A program made the position numbers and the translations under genes. Shown piece by piece: positions 11,375 to 20,961 of a stretch of 64,000 nucleotides of DNA. The stretch lies in contig NZ_JACCDF010000002.1 of assembly GCF_013415105.1 (NCBI RefSeq), positions 1 through 64,000 on the forward strand, in the 5' to 3' direction. Source of the DNA: Vreelandella salicampi. GTDB taxonomy: Bacteria > Pseudomonadota > Gammaproteobacteria > Pseudomonadales > Halomonadaceae. The notes beneath the pieces were generated by a model. That model saw only the letters and a list, made by a program, of their open reading frames with translations. It ran no database searches and was not told the DNA's origin. Every line of letters begins with the position of its first letter. Position 1 is the first letter of the stretch.

Positions 11375-11657
11375 TTGGGTGGCAGGCCCTTTGTGAAATA
11401 TCTCCCGGCTGACTCCTCCTACTTCATGGCCTCACGTGAAGTAATGCCTGACCAAGGCAGGCATCAACCTGAATAAGTCACCACCAACGGCACCGAAGAC
11501 TGGGCGCTGACGCAAGGGGGGCCAGCAAGGCGGTTCTGGCCATTGACGTGAAGCAAGTCGGCAAACGTCTACCTGATATAGACTTAAGTAGAAACTCAAG
11601 CGCTGCTCTATTGCCTGCGAGCGTGCCGCAGCTACCTACTTTATATGGGGGCCGACG

Positions 11658-13124
11658 ATGCCGACGATGCCTTTCAAACCCTGGCCAACCGTTATTGCGG
11701 TGGCGATTACTTTGCTGATATGGCTGGCTATTCCGTTGCCGGAAGGCCTCACCTCTGATGCTTGGCTGATGCTGGCCATATTCGTGGGGACAATCGCCGC
11801 GATTATTGGCAAAGCAATGCCCATCGGCGCTATTTCAGTCATTGCTATTTCCGTCGTGGCGGCGAGCGGGGTGACCAGCGATAATCCGGGCGCTGCCATT
11901 AGCGATGCACTAAGCAGCTACTCCAACTCGCTGATCTGGTTAATCGCCATCTCCATTATGATCTCACGAGGACTGATTAAGTCGGGGCTGGGAGCCCGCA
12001 TCGGCTACTATTTTATTTCCCTCTTCGGCAAGAAGACGTTGGGGATCGGCTATAGTTTGGCCTTTTCCGAGCTCTCCATTGCTCCTGTAACTCCGAGTAA
12101 TACCGCTCGTGGTGGCGGGATCATGCACCCCATCATGCGCTCTGTTGCTAAAGGCTTTGACTCACGCCCGGAAGACGGCACGTCGAGCAAAATCGGCAAA
12201 TACTTGGCGCTGGTAAATTACCACAGCAACCCCATTACCTCGGCGATGTTTGTCACCGCTACCGCGCCCAACCCATTGACCGTAGAGCTGGTTTCAATCG
12301 CCACCGGGGCTGAAATTCAGCTGAGCTGGATGACTTGGGCGCTTGCCATGCTGTTACCTGGTTTGGTAGCCATCCTGGCCATGCCCTATATTCTTTACCT
12401 GCTTTATCCGCCGGAAATAAAAGAGACTCCCCATGCCACGCAAATGGCACGCGATAAGCTTGCCGAAATGGGTAAGATCAGCCGAGACGAAGGCATTATG
12501 CTGTTTGTCTTCTTGGTGCTATTGCTGCTGTGGGCGGATATCCCAGCGGCATTTCTGGGCGACTCGGTTACCCTCAACACCACGACCTCCGCGTTTATTG
12601 GGCTATCGATACTGCTGCTGAGCGGCGTATTAACCTGGGATGATGTGCTGGCGGAAAAGAACGCCTGGGATACCTTGCTCTGGTTCGGTGCCCTGATCAT
12701 GATGGCAACCCAGCTCAACCAGACGGGCTTGATCGACTGGTTTTCCACCAATATGCAGGACTGGATCACCATGATGGGCATCGGCTGGCTGGGAGCGTCT
12801 GCTCTGCTGGTGTTGACCTTTCTTTACACCCACTACTTCTTTGCCAGCACCACCGCGCATATCACTGCCATGATGGCGGCCTTTCTTACCGTTGGTTTAA
12901 CGCTCGGCGCACCGCCCATGCCGTTTGTGCTGATCATGGCCGCCACGTCTTCCATCATGATGACCTTAACCCATTACGCCACAGGCACCTCGCCCGTCAT
13001 CTTTGGCTCGGGCTATCTAACGCTGGGCGAGTGGTGGAAAGCGGGCTTTATTATGAGTGTGGTAAATCTTGTTATCTGGGTAGTTGTCGGCACCTTGTGG
13101 TGGAAACTGCTGGGCCATTACTAG
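11658..13124 (+). CDS. DASS-family (SLC13/CitT-like) anion transporter
   Basis: A 488-residue polytopic membrane protein of the divalent anion:Na+ symporter family. The two hallmark substrate/sodium loops are visible: VTPSNTARGGG near residue 155 and the ATGTSPVIFGSGY segment near 440. About 12 hydrophobic segments are present. Family members move di- and tricarboxylates, tartrate or sulfate. It diverges from the TRAP/transketolase operon across a shared regulatory region carrying GntR-like palindromes, so it may move a related acid or export an end product. ATG at 11658 or 11667 are both possible starts. Confidence 0.92.
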   Translation: MPTMPFKPWPTVIAVAITLLIWLAIPLPEGLTSDAWLMLAIFVGTIAAIIGKAMPIGAISVIAISVVAASGVTSDNPGAAISDALSSYSNSLIWLIAISIMISRGLIKSGLGARIGYYFISLFGKKTLGIGYSLAFSELSIAPVTPSNTARGGGIMHPIMRSVAKGFDSRPEDGTSSKIGKYLALVNYHSNPITSAMFVTATAPNPLTVELVSIATGAEIQLSWMTWALAMLLPGLVAILAMPYILYLLYPPEIKETPHATQMARDKLAEMGKISRDEGIMLFVFLVLLLLWADIPAAFLGDSVTLNTTTSAFIGLSILLLSGVLTWDDVLAEKNAWDTLLWFGALIMMATQLNQTGLIDWFSTNMQDWITMMGIGWLGASALLVLTFLYTHYFFASTTAHITAMMAAFLTVGLTLGAPPMPFVLIMAATSSIMMTLTHYATGTSPVIFGSGYLTLGEWWKAGFIMSVVNLVIWVVVGTLWWKLLGHY

Positions 13125-13166
13125 GGCGTCTGGGTTGAAAACTACCTTAAGTATGAATTGAGAAGC

Positions 13167-14576
13167 TTAAAGAAGCGTTAACAGCCGCCCCAGGGTTTCC
13201 ATGCCGCGTTCGCTGCTTGGCGTCCAGGGGTGGCCGTAGCTCAGGCGTACGCAGTGGCGAAATTGCTGGGTCGCCGAAAAGATGGGGCCTGGCGCTAAGC
13301 TAACGCCTTGATCAAGCGCCATATTAAATAGCCGCAGTGAGTCCACCTGCTCGGGAAACTCTACCCACAAAAAGTAGCCGCCAACAGGGCGGGTAATGCG
13401 GGTGCTGGCAGGGAAATAGCGCTCCGCCGCCGCCAGCATGCTGCCTTGTTGGGCTTCTAAGGCGTGACGGAGTTTACGCAAATGGCGGTCATAGCCGCCG
13501 TGCTGTAAGTAGTCGGCAATCGCCGCTTGCGCGGGTACGGAAGGCGAGATGGTGGTCATCAGTTTTAGCCGCGAGATGGCCTCGGCATAGCGCCCGCCCG
13601 CGACCCAGCCGACGCGATAGCCAGGCGCCAAGCATTTAGAGAAAGAGCTGCAGTGGATGACCAAGCCCTCGTCGTCAAAGGCTTTAACGGGCGCGGGCGG
13701 CGTGCTGCCGAAATACAGCTCGGCATACACATCATCTTCTAGCATCGGCACCTGATGCTGCTTTAACAGCTGATAAAGCGCTTGCTTGCGCGCTTTACTC
13801 AAGCTGGCGCCGAGCGGATTTTGCAGGTGGCTCATAAACCAGCAGGCTTTGATCGGCAGTGTCTCTAGTCGCTCTGTCAGTACTTCGAGGTCGACACCTT
13901 CTCGTGGGTGAACCGGAATCTCCACCGCGCGTAGTTTCAATCGCTCCAACACCTGCAGGCTGGCATAAAACGCCGGTGACTCAATCGCCACCAGGTCGCC
14001 CGGTTGGGTCACGCATTGCAGCGCAAGATTTAGACCCTCCATTGCCCCATTGGTAATCACCAGTTCTTCCATCGGCAGCTGAATACCACCCAGCATATAG
14101 CGCAGGGCAATTTGCCGACACAGGTCGGTATGCCCGGCGGTCATGTCGGCCACCACCTGTTGGGGCGAAAGTGCGCGCAGCCCGCGTGTCATGCTGGTGC
14201 TCAGGCGAGAAAGTGGGAACAGCTCAGGGCTGGGAAAGGCCGAGCCGAAGGGGACCGTTCGGTCATCCTGTAGCGAGCCAAGCACAGAGAACGCCAACTC
14301 GCTGACTTCTACCTCAGCAGGGTCGGTGGGCTGCAGCATCACCCGTGGCTCGTCCAGCAAGCGCCGTGCGTGCTCACGGACAAAATAGCCCGAGCGCGCT
14401 CGCGCGGTGATGAGCCCTTGGTTTTCCAGCAGATAGTAGGCCTGGAACACCGTGGAGGGGCTAATGCCGTGATGGCGGCTAGCCTGGCGTACCGAGGGGA
14501 TGCGCTCCCCGGGGCCAAGCACACCCTCGCGAATCAACGTGGCTATCTCATCGGCGAATTGTTCGTAGCGTTTCAT
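13167..14576 (-). CDS. MocR-type regulator: GntR winged helix fused to class I aminotransferase domain
   Basis: About 469 residues. An N-terminal winged helix (residues 1-75; GERIPSVRQASRHHGISPST) is joined to a fold-type I PLP domain. The PLP lysine is in HCSSFSKCLAPGYRVGWV and the Asp that contacts the pyridine ring in MLEDDVYAELYF. MocR proteins sense PLP or amino acids and control PLP, GABA, taurine or amino-acid genes. I chose the ATG at 14576 because homologues begin at MKRYEQFADEI; an ATG at 14621 and a GTG at 14639 are in frame and cannot be excluded. It is convergent with the DASS gene and has no clear operon partner, so its target is unknown. Confidence 0.9.
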   Translation of the reverse strand: MKRYEQFADEIATLIREGVLGPGERIPSVRQASRHHGISPSTVFQAYYLLENQGLITARARSGYFVREHARRLLDEPRVMLQPTDPAEVEVSELAFSVLGSLQDDRTVPFGSAFPSPELFPLSRLSTSMTRGLRALSPQQVVADMTAGHTDLCRQIALRYMLGGIQLPMEELVITNGAMEGLNLALQCVTQPGDLVAIESPAFYASLQVLERLKLRAVEIPVHPREGVDLEVLTERLETLPIKACWFMSHLQNPLGASLSKARKQALYQLLKQHQVPMLEDDVYAELYFGSTPPAPVKAFDDEGLVIHCSSFSKCLAPGYRVGWVAGGRYAEAISRLKLMTTISPSVPAQAAIADYLQHGGYDRHLRKLRHALEAQQGSMLAAAERYFPASTRITRPVGGYFLWVEFPEQVDSLRLFNMALDQGVSLAPGPIFSATQQFRHCVRLSYGHPWTPSSERGMETLGRLLTLL

Positions 14577-14885
14577 GGGATAAACCGTCGGTGCGTTGAT
14601 TTGAACGCCAGGATACTCCATCACAGTGTTAGCTGGCACAGCACGGTTCTCTGTTTATAGAAAACACCACTGTGTCGCATGTGATGAGATAAAAACAGGC
14701 TCAGTCTCTTCAATAAAAAGCATATCAGACGGCGAGTTTATCGGCTGCGTTGCACCAGCTGATACGCAATATTTCTCTAAAACTGCGCCTGTTTGTAACC
14801 TTGCTTAGTGGGGATAGTAGTGGCTAATAATCGGCGACGCCCCTCGACCGTATAGCCCTCCATTCCTCCTTTTCTGGATATCGGT

Positions 14886-16307
14886 ATGACGCAACGCATT
14901 CCACTGCAAGACCTGACCACTGAGGCGACGGTTGAACACCACACGCCTTCCTCTAAGCCTCCCCAGCTCGGGCATATTTATGTGCGGGAAATAGGAGGAT
15001 TTTTTCAGCGTATTCGGCGCTGCTCCAACTGGCTGCTGATGGCGCTGTATTTCGGCTTGCCGTGGATTAATTGGGGGGACCGGCCGTTGGTGTGGTTCGA
15101 CCTCTCAGCACAAGAGTTTCATCTGTTTGCGGCGACGTTTTATCCGCAAGATTTTATCTTGCTCACCTGGATTCTGGTGCTCTGCGCGTTTGGCCTGTTT
15201 TTGATCACGGTAGTGGCGGGGCGGGTATGGTGTGGCTATAGCTGCCCGCAAAGCGTGTGGACGTTTCTGTTTATTTGGTTTGAGCACCGCCTGGAAGGGC
15301 CTCGGCACCGTCGCATACGCCGTGATAAAGCACCGCGTACCTTGGATACGCTATGGCGCAAGGCAGCCAAGCATGCGGCCTGGTTGCTGATAGCGTTAGC
15401 AACGGGGTTGGCGTTTGTCGGCTACTTCACGCCTATCAGGGCGTTAGTGGTGGATTTATTCACTCTGGATGTGCATCCCTGGGCGCTCTTCTGGATCGGC
15501 TTTTTTACGGTCTTTACCTATTTGAATGCCGGTTGGCTGCGCCATCAGGTATGCCTGCACATGTGCCCTTACGCGCGCTTTCAGTCGGCGATGTTTGACG
15601 CCAATACGCTGATTGTGTCCTACGATGCTGCCCGTGGTGAGCCGCGTCGTAACCACCATCAAAAGGGCGCTGAGGCATCCCGTATCGGCGACTGTATCGA
15701 TTGCGAACTATGCGTTCAGGTATGCCCGACAGGTATCGATATTCGTGATGGGCTGCAGTATGAGTGCATTGGCTGCGCGGCGTGTATTGATGCCTGTGAT
15801 AGCGTGATGGCACGTATCAATAAACCGCTAGGCCTTGTTCGTTATACCACCGAGCGCGCGCTAGAAGGTAAAACCACCCGGTTTTGGCGTCCTCAGCTGT
15901 TTGTGTATGCTGCGGCTCTGCTCTCTATGGTGGTGCTACTTATTGGCTTTTTGAATGCTCGAGTCCCCATCGATGTGGAGATTGCTCGGGATCGTCAGGT
16001 GCTGTTTGAAAGCGCGGAGGGAGGGCGTATTGTCAATTACTACAACGTGACGTTGCGCAATCAAGATACTCAGGCGCATCGCTATGCGTTAACGGCAACA
16101 GGGCTGCCCGGGCTCCGTTTGCGGGGCATTGACACCATCGAGGTGGCGGCTTTTGAAACGCGCCACTTACGGGTTTCGCTTACCGCCGATGGGGAGGTGC
16201 TGACGGAGCCTAGCCACCCCGTCGAGCTGCGCTTCGTCGCATTAGAGGATCCCTCAATAACGAACGCTAGTGAAACACGCTTTCTGGGGCCTTCAAACAG
16301 TGAGTAA
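14886..16307 (+). CDS. ccoG: cytochrome c oxidase accessory protein CcoG (RdxA/FixG)
   Basis: A 473-residue membrane-bound iron-sulfur protein needed for copper handling during cbb3 oxidase assembly. It has N-terminal membrane helices with the GRVWCGYSCPQSVWT motif (CxxxC near residue 117-121), more helices to residue 215, and two cytoplasmic [4Fe-4S] ferredoxin motifs, CIDCELCVQVCP and CIGCAACIDACD. After a further helix (about 335-355) comes a C-terminal immunoglobulin-like periplasmic domain. The cbb3 structural genes (ccoNOQP) are not in this window. Confidence 0.95.
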   Translation: MTQRIPLQDLTTEATVEHHTPSSKPPQLGHIYVREIGGFFQRIRRCSNWLLMALYFGLPWINWGDRPLVWFDLSAQEFHLFAATFYPQDFILLTWILVLCAFGLFLITVVAGRVWCGYSCPQSVWTFLFIWFEHRLEGPRHRRIRRDKAPRTLDTLWRKAAKHAAWLLIALATGLAFVGYFTPIRALVVDLFTLDVHPWALFWIGFFTVFTYLNAGWLRHQVCLHMCPYARFQSAMFDANTLIVSYDAARGEPRRNHHQKGAEASRIGDCIDCELCVQVCPTGIDIRDGLQYECIGCAACIDACDSVMARINKPLGLVRYTTERALEGKTTRFWRPQLFVYAAALLSMVVLLIGFLNARVPIDVEIARDRQVLFESAEGGRIVNYYNVTLRNQDTQAHRYALTATGLPGLRLRGIDTIEVAAFETRHLRVSLTADGEVLTEPSHPVELRFVALEDPSITNASETRFLGPSNSE

Positions 16308-16322
16308 CCTAACCAAAGCGTT

Positions 16323-16375
16323 TAGAGGTACATAGAGAGAGGTGCATAGAGAGAGGTGCATAGAGAGGTAGATAG
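16323..16375. repeat. short purine-rich tandem repeat
   Basis: About three and a half copies of a 14-15-base unit (CATAGAGAGAGGTG) lie between the ccoG stop and its terminator. No coding potential or regulator site is recognised; probably replication slippage. Confidence 0.75.
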
Positions 16376-16383
16376 ATATCAGG

Positions 16384-16414
16384 GCCCTGGGTGAATATTA
16401 CCCTGGGGCTTTTT
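16384..16414 (+). terminator. terminator after ccoG
   Basis: CCCTGGGT pairs with ACCCTGGG across a 7-base loop with one T-T mismatch, followed directly by GCTTTTT. Position after the ccoG stop fits a rho-independent terminator. Confidence 0.65.
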
Positions 16415-16511
16415 CAGAATCACGCTGTGAGCCCATTGTTAAAGCAAGCGTTAAGGCAAGATAAGTCAGCGGGATATCGCGGCTGATGTTCGGAGTTGCC
16501 ACACATAACGC

Positions 16512-16540
16512 AAAAAACCCCGCACTTGGCGGGGTTTTTA
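16512..16540 (-). terminator. terminator of the cold-shock gene
   Basis: AAAAAACCCCGC and GCGGGGTTTTT form a strong stem around ACTTG. On the minus strand it ends in a run of T and lies 40 bases beyond the cold-shock stop codon; the symmetric A/T flanks could make it work in both directions. Confidence 0.85.
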
Positions 16541-16581
16541 GCTTACCGAGCTAGCCGGTAATAAACATCACGGTATGGAGA

Positions 16582-16788
16582 TTAGTCCAGAACCTTGATG
16601 TTAGAAGCCTGAAGGCCTTTTTTACCTTGAGTGACGTCAAAAGAAACCTTCTGACCGTCTTGCAAGGACTTAAAGCCGTCTGCTTGAATTTCAGAGAAAT
16701 GCGCGAACAGATCGTCGCCATTGTCTTCCGGAGCGATGAAGCCGAAGCCTTTAGTATCGTTGAACCACTTTACTGTACCAGTTGCCAT
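16582..16788 (-). CDS. cold-shock domain protein (CspA family)
   Basis: A 68-residue single OB-fold cold-shock protein. The RNA-binding motifs are KGFGFI (RNP1) and DLFAHF (RNP2), and the N-terminus [10 protein letters not shown] is canonical. The start at 16788 is set by this; an upstream extension of the same frame has no similarity and is probably the long leader typical of csp mRNAs, through which cold induction usually works. The gene is divergent from umuDC. Which csp paralogue it is, and whether it is cold-induced, cannot be told. Confidence 0.95.
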   Translation of the reverse strand: MATGTVKWFNDTKGFGFIAPEDNGDDLFAHFSEIQADGFKSLQDGQKVSFDVTQGKKGLQASNIKVLD

Positions 16789-17090
16789 GATCGAAATCCT
16801 CGATGTAGCGAAATTAAGCCGGGAAATACCCGAGTTGCCGTGGGTAGAACAAGAAACTTTCACCAGACTCAATGCTATATGCTTCGATACTGCTGACAAC
16901 GTTCGACTTGCTAACCAACTGCGTGCATCTTGAACCTTTAATGCGGTGCCCGTCAATAGCGTGTGTGAAAAAAATGTTCGGGCAGGCGTACGCGTGTTAA
17001 GCCTACCGCGTCTTACGCCTGTAACAGTGGCGGGTAGTTCTCCAGTGGTGCATGCGGTGAAGCTTGCACTCGCGGTGCTCTTTATTGATA

Positions 17091-17106
17091 CTGTTTTCAT
17101 ATACAG
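17091..17106. promoter_or_regulatory. LexA box (SOS operator) upstream of umuDC
   Basis: CTGT-N8-ACAG (CTGTTTTCATATACAG) matches the gammaproteobacterial LexA consensus exactly at the conserved ends and lies 17 bases before the umuD start, as expected for a DNA-damage-inducible promoter. Confidence 0.9.
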
Positions 17107-17122
17107 CTAAAGGGCCGCGAGT

Positions 17123-17572
17123 ATGTCGTTGACCGTTTCATGGGTAGGCCGGGCGGATCCCGCTGCCTTGCCTCACGCATTGCCGTTTTTCTCCAGCGCC
17201 GTTCGCGCGGGGTTTCCCAGCCCAGCGGATGATCACCTCGATACCGACCTGGATCTGCATCGCCACGTGGTGAAACGCCCGGCGTCGACGTACTTTGTCC
17301 GCGCCGAAGGCGATTCGATGATCGGTGACGGTATCCATCACGGAGACTTGCTGGTCGTCGACCGCAGCTTGGAAGCGCTGCCAGGGCGCATCATTGTGAT
17401 CGCCGTCGATGGCGAACTCACGGTCAAGCGCTTAGAGCGCGTCGGGCAGCGCGCGTACCTGCGGGCCAGTAACCCGGCTTACCCGCTGATCGCGTTGGAA
17501 GGGCGCGAGTCACACGTTTGGGGCGTGGTGACCCATGTGCTGCACAGTCTACCGGGAGCGCCGCTACCATGA
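17123..17572 (+). CDS. umuD: translesion error-prone DNA polymerase V autoproteolytic subunit UmuD
   Basis: A 149-residue LexA-like peptidase-fold protein. The self-cleavage site is an Ala-Gly bond in RAGFPSP (about residues 28-29), the catalytic Ser is in EGDSMIG and the Lys in ELTVKRL. After RecA-stimulated cleavage UmuD' dimers join UmuC as Pol V. A LexA box precedes it, and its stop overlaps the umuC start (ATGA). Confidence 0.95.
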   Translation: MSLTVSWVGRADPAALPHALPFFSSAVRAGFPSPADDHLDTDLDLHRHVVKRPASTYFVRAEGDSMIGDGIHHGDLLVVDRSLEALPGRIIVIAVDGELTVKRLERVGQRAYLRASNPAYPLIALEGRESHVWGVVTHVLHSLPGAPLP

Positions 17573-18849
17573 TGGCCTTGGTGGACTGCAACAACTTCTA
17601 TGTATCGTGCGAACGGGTGTTTAGCCCGGCGCTGGAAGGCCGCCCGGTTGGGGTGCTCTCCAATAACGACGGCTGCATTGTTGCGCGCTCAAGCGAGCTC
17701 AAAGCCTTGGGCGTGGAGATGGGCACCGCGATGCACCTGCTGTCACCGCCGATACGACGCCAAACGGTACTGCTATCGAGTAACTATGCGTTGTATGGCG
17801 ATATGTCCCGCCGCGTCACTGAGGTGCTCGCCGAGTTCTCCCCGCATGTCGAGGTCTACTCCATCGATGAGTCGTTCGTTGGCTTTCAAGGCTTTGACCC
17901 GGCGACGCTGGAGGCGCGCGGGCAGCGGCTTCGCGAAACCGTGCGGAAGTGGACGGGCATCCCGGTGTCGGTGGGGATTGCCCCGACGCGGGTGCTGGCC
18001 AAAATCGCCAATCACATGGCCAAAAAGCACCCCGCTTACCAAGCCACAGGCGTTTGCCAATTAGACGCCGATAACGCCGCCACCCAAGCCGTACTCAAAC
18101 AGCTGCCCGTCACCGAGCTTTGGGGCGTGGCGAGGCGTACCGCCGAACGGCTCAATGTGATGGGGATTAACACCGCTTGGCAGCTGCGCGAAGCCGACCC
18201 CAAGCAAGTACGCAAGCGATTCTCCGTGATGCAGGAACGCATCGTGTGGGAGCTGCGCGGCCAGCCGATGATTCAGCTGGATGACATGAGCGAGCCCAAA
18301 CAGCAGATCATGGTCTCGCGCTCGTTTGGGCGGCTCACCGGCGACCCGCACGACCTACGCGAAGCGCTGCGCCACCATGCCGCCCGCGCGGGAGAGAAGC
18401 TGCGTAAGCAAGAAAGTGTCACCAGTGCCGTCATGGTGTTCGTTCGTACCAATCCGTTTCGCACCGATTTGCCGCAATACCGCAACCGCGTGATCGTCTC
18501 GCTGGATCGCCCCACTGATGACAGCCGCGAACTTATTGCCGCCGCCGCTCAAGGGCTCAGGCACCTATGGCGCAAGGGGTATCGCTACCAAAAAGTCGGC
18601 GTGATGCTGCTCGATCTTTCCCCCAAAGCCAATCGCCAGCTCACGCTGACCGAGACACCGCAAACGGCCACCGAGGCGAAACGCAGCGAACGGCTCATGG
18701 CCACGGTCGATAAAATCAACCGTGAGCTGGGCAAGGGCACGGTACAACTAGGCTTACCCCGACAAGACAACGCCTGGGCACTGCGCAGTGAAAGCCGCAC
18801 GCCGCGCTATACGACCCAGTGGAGCGAGCTCGCCAGGGTAAAGCTATAA
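17569..18849 (+). CDS. umuC: DNA polymerase V catalytic subunit UmuC (Y family)
   Basis: A 426-residue Y-family polymerase for lesion bypass. Catalytic motifs are visible: [16 protein letters not shown] at the N-terminus and [10 protein letters not shown] near residue 100. The little-finger domain follows, then the C-terminal UmuC-specific extension of the DUF4113 type ending in [17 protein letters not shown]. It overlaps umuD by four bases and shares its SOS promoter. The start at 17569 or the adjacent ATG at 17572 gives MMALVD or MALVD. Confidence 0.96.
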   Translation: MMALVDCNNFYVSCERVFSPALEGRPVGVLSNNDGCIVARSSELKALGVEMGTAMHLLSPPIRRQTVLLSSNYALYGDMSRRVTEVLAEFSPHVEVYSIDESFVGFQGFDPATLEARGQRLRETVRKWTGIPVSVGIAPTRVLAKIANHMAKKHPAYQATGVCQLDADNAATQAVLKQLPVTELWGVARRTAERLNVMGINTAWQLREADPKQVRKRFSVMQERIVWELRGQPMIQLDDMSEPKQQIMVSRSFGRLTGDPHDLREALRHHAARAGEKLRKQESVTSAVMVFVRTNPFRTDLPQYRNRVIVSLDRPTDDSRELIAAAAQGLRHLWRKGYRYQKVGVMLLDLSPKANRQLTLTETPQTATEAKRSERLMATVDKINRELGKGTVQLGLPRQDNAWALRSESRTPRYTTQWSELARVKL

Positions 18850-18938
18850 AACGGCATTGAGGCGTTAACGATCATCCTTGTTAATACGCAGCGCCATCGG
18901 CGTATCATGGCCTTAGCGTATAAGGAGAATGCCAAGCC

Positions 18939-19865
18939 ATGGCTCGACCCCCCACATTATTCAGTGCCGTCCTCTTGTTGCTCCCCCGGCTGGCTAACTT
19001 CGTTTGGCGAGTGCTATGTCATTTCCTCAAGAACCGCGGCATCCTGCTGGCTGGTGGGGTGGGCTACAATATTCTGCTTTCCATCGTGCCGCTATTCGCG
19101 TTGCTGGTCGTGCTGTTGACCCAAGTGGTGGATGAGCAGCATCTGCTCAGTGTTCTGGCCGTACAAGTACGCCACCTGGCGCCGGCCCATGCCGAGGTGC
19201 TGCTGGATGCCGTCCGCGACCTGCTGGATTCCGGCGATGTGATCGGCATTCTCAGCTTTCCCATCCTGTTGCTCTTCAGTTCATTTGCTTTTCGCATGCT
19301 CGAAGACGCCATGGCGATCATATTCCATGCGCCGGAGAGCCCGCACAAAAAACGCAGCGTCTGGGTATCCGTCATGCTGCCTTACGCCTTCATGCTAGTG
19401 CTGGGAGCGGGGCTAATGGCATTGACGCTGGCGGTCACCTTGGCCAGCTCGCTCAATACGATGGTGCTGGCGATTTTCGAGCGGGAGCTGCCGTTGGCCG
19501 GGCTTTCCGAACCGGTGCTTAACCTGAGCAGTTTTATTGGGGTGTTTTTGTTGTTCAGTGCCATCTATAAAGTGCTGCCGGTCGTGCGCATTGCGTTACG
19601 TCGAGCGGTGGTAGGCGGCTTCGTGGCGGCGCTGCTGTGGGAGGGGGTGCGGCTGCTGTTGGTCTACTATTTCGCCAATCTCTCGTTCGTCAACGCCGTT
19701 TACGGCTCATTGGCGACGCTGGTGATCGTGCTGCTGAGCCTCGAAGTGGGCGCCATTATCTTGCTGTTGGGCGCCCAAGTGATTGCCGAGCTGGAGCGTA
19801 ATACCCGCCTTGGCCTACCATGGTATGTCGACCCCAACCGCCAGGCGATTACCCGGGTCGACTAA
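18939..19865 (+). CDS. YihY/BrkB family inner-membrane protein
   Basis: A 308-residue polytopic membrane protein with six or so hydrophobic segments and the BrkB-family feature set: GGVGYNILLSIVPLFALLVV near the N-terminus, and later YKVLPVVRIALRRAVVGGFVA and YGSLATLVIVLL. The older label of ribonuclease BN for this family is known to be wrong, and function remains unclear. Ribosome site AAGGAGAA precedes the start. Single gene between umuC and the convergent adenine deaminase gene. Confidence 0.9.
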   Translation: MARPPTLFSAVLLLLPRLANFVWRVLCHFLKNRGILLAGGVGYNILLSIVPLFALLVVLLTQVVDEQHLLSVLAVQVRHLAPAHAEVLLDAVRDLLDSGDVIGILSFPILLLFSSFAFRMLEDAMAIIFHAPESPHKKRSVWVSVMLPYAFMLVLGAGLMALTLAVTLASSLNTMVLAIFERELPLAGLSEPVLNLSSFIGVFLLFSAIYKVLPVVRIALRRAVVGGFVAALLWEGVRLLLVYYFANLSFVNAVYGSLATLVIVLLSLEVGAIILLLGAQVIAELERNTRLGLPWYVDPNRQAITRVD

Positions 19866-19881
19866 CCCATGCGTGCGACCG

Positions 19882-20874
19882 CTACGCCTGTTCTAGGCGC
19901 TTGAGCAGTTGCTGACGCCGGTCCTCGCTGATAAACGCTTCTTCGATGGCGTTACGATTGAGTTGTCGAAATACCGCTTCATCCCAACCAAACGCCTCGG
20001 CACAGGCCATATGGTTCACCAGTAGTCCGCCGCCGAAATAGGCCGGGTCGTCCGAGCTGATGGTGACTTTTAGCTTTTCCGCCAGCAGCTTGGGAAGCGG
20101 GTGGTCGCGCAGGTCGTCGACGACTTTCAAGCTCACATTGGAAAGCGGGCAGACAGTCAGCACGGTTTGGCTTTCACGTAAGCGCTGCACCACGGCGTCG
20201 CTCTCCAAACAGCGTACCCCATGATCGATGCGTTGTACGTCGAGGACATCCAGCGCCTGCTCAATGTAGTCAGCGGGCCCTTCTTCGCCAGCATGGGCAA
20301 CCCGAACCAAACCTAGCGCTTTTGCCCGCGCAAACAATGCCTGGAACTTCTCTGGCGGGTTGCCGCGCTCGGCACTGTCCAAGCCAATCGCGTCGAGAAA
20401 CTTCCAGTACGGCGCGGCTGACTCCAGCACGTGAAGGGCTTCGTCGGCGGGCCGGTCGCGCAAAAAGGCCATGATCATTCCGACCGACAAATCGAGCGAC
20501 GACTCGGCGTCTTGTTTCGCGCGCAGCAAGCCCGCCATGACAACATCTAACGCCACACCCCGCTGAAGGTGCGCTTGCGGGTCAAAATGCATATCAATAT
20601 GCACAACGCCTTCTGCCCTGGCGCGCTTGAAGTAATCCATCGCCAGGTCATAAAAGTCCTGCTCTGTGCGCAGCACGTTCATGCCTTGAAAGTAGAGATC
20701 CAAAAAGCCTTGCAGGTCATTAAAGTGATACGCGGCTTTCGCCTCCGCGACAGTCGCATACGGAAGCGTAATGTTGTTCCGCTTGGCCAGCGCAAACATA
20801 AGCTCAGGCTCGAGCGAGCCTTCAATGTGCAAGTGGAGCTCTACGTTGGGTAACTGCGTTAAAAAATCCTGCAT
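19882..20874 (-). CDS. adenine deaminase (adenosine deaminase-like family)
   Basis: A 330-residue metal-dependent amidohydrolase converting adenine to hypoxanthine for purine salvage. Zinc ligands are in VELHLHIEGS (HxH), HAGEEG and the late SSDDPAYF motif, and the catalytic His in RIDHGVRC. The sequence resembles the Pseudomonas-type adenine deaminase rather than classical adenosine deaminase (GSLEPELMFALAKRN, HFDPQAHLQRG). The start at 20874 follows AAGGAG; an in-frame upstream ATG lacks a ribosome site. Adenosine as substrate cannot be fully excluded. Confidence 0.88.
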   Translation of the reverse strand: MQDFLTQLPNVELHLHIEGSLEPELMFALAKRNNITLPYATVAEAKAAYHFNDLQGFLDLYFQGMNVLRTEQDFYDLAMDYFKRARAEGVVHIDMHFDPQAHLQRGVALDVVMAGLLRAKQDAESSLDLSVGMIMAFLRDRPADEALHVLESAAPYWKFLDAIGLDSAERGNPPEKFQALFARAKALGLVRVAHAGEEGPADYIEQALDVLDVQRIDHGVRCLESDAVVQRLRESQTVLTVCPLSNVSLKVVDDLRDHPLPKLLAEKLKVTISSDDPAYFGGGLLVNHMACAEAFGWDEAVFRQLNRNAIEEAFISEDRRQQLLKRLEQA

Positions 20875-20961
20875 ATCGGGCTCCTTGCTGACAAAAGGGA
20901 AGATGACCTCAGTATTGGTAATCAAAGGGGGGTACCGCAAGTGGCTCGCGCAAGGCGGCCT

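Larger units (their letters stand above)
11084..11657. other. long intergenic regulatory region without a gene
   Basis: This 574-base gap separates the minus-strand catabolic operon from the plus-strand DASS transporter gene. The part near the operon is AT-rich and carries palindromes (11111-11129 and 11359-11374) and a minus-strand TATACT that could be a -10 element. A further hairpin (ATGCCTG/CAGGCAT, 11443-11463) has no T-run. I see no coding sequence in it. Confidence 0.6.
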
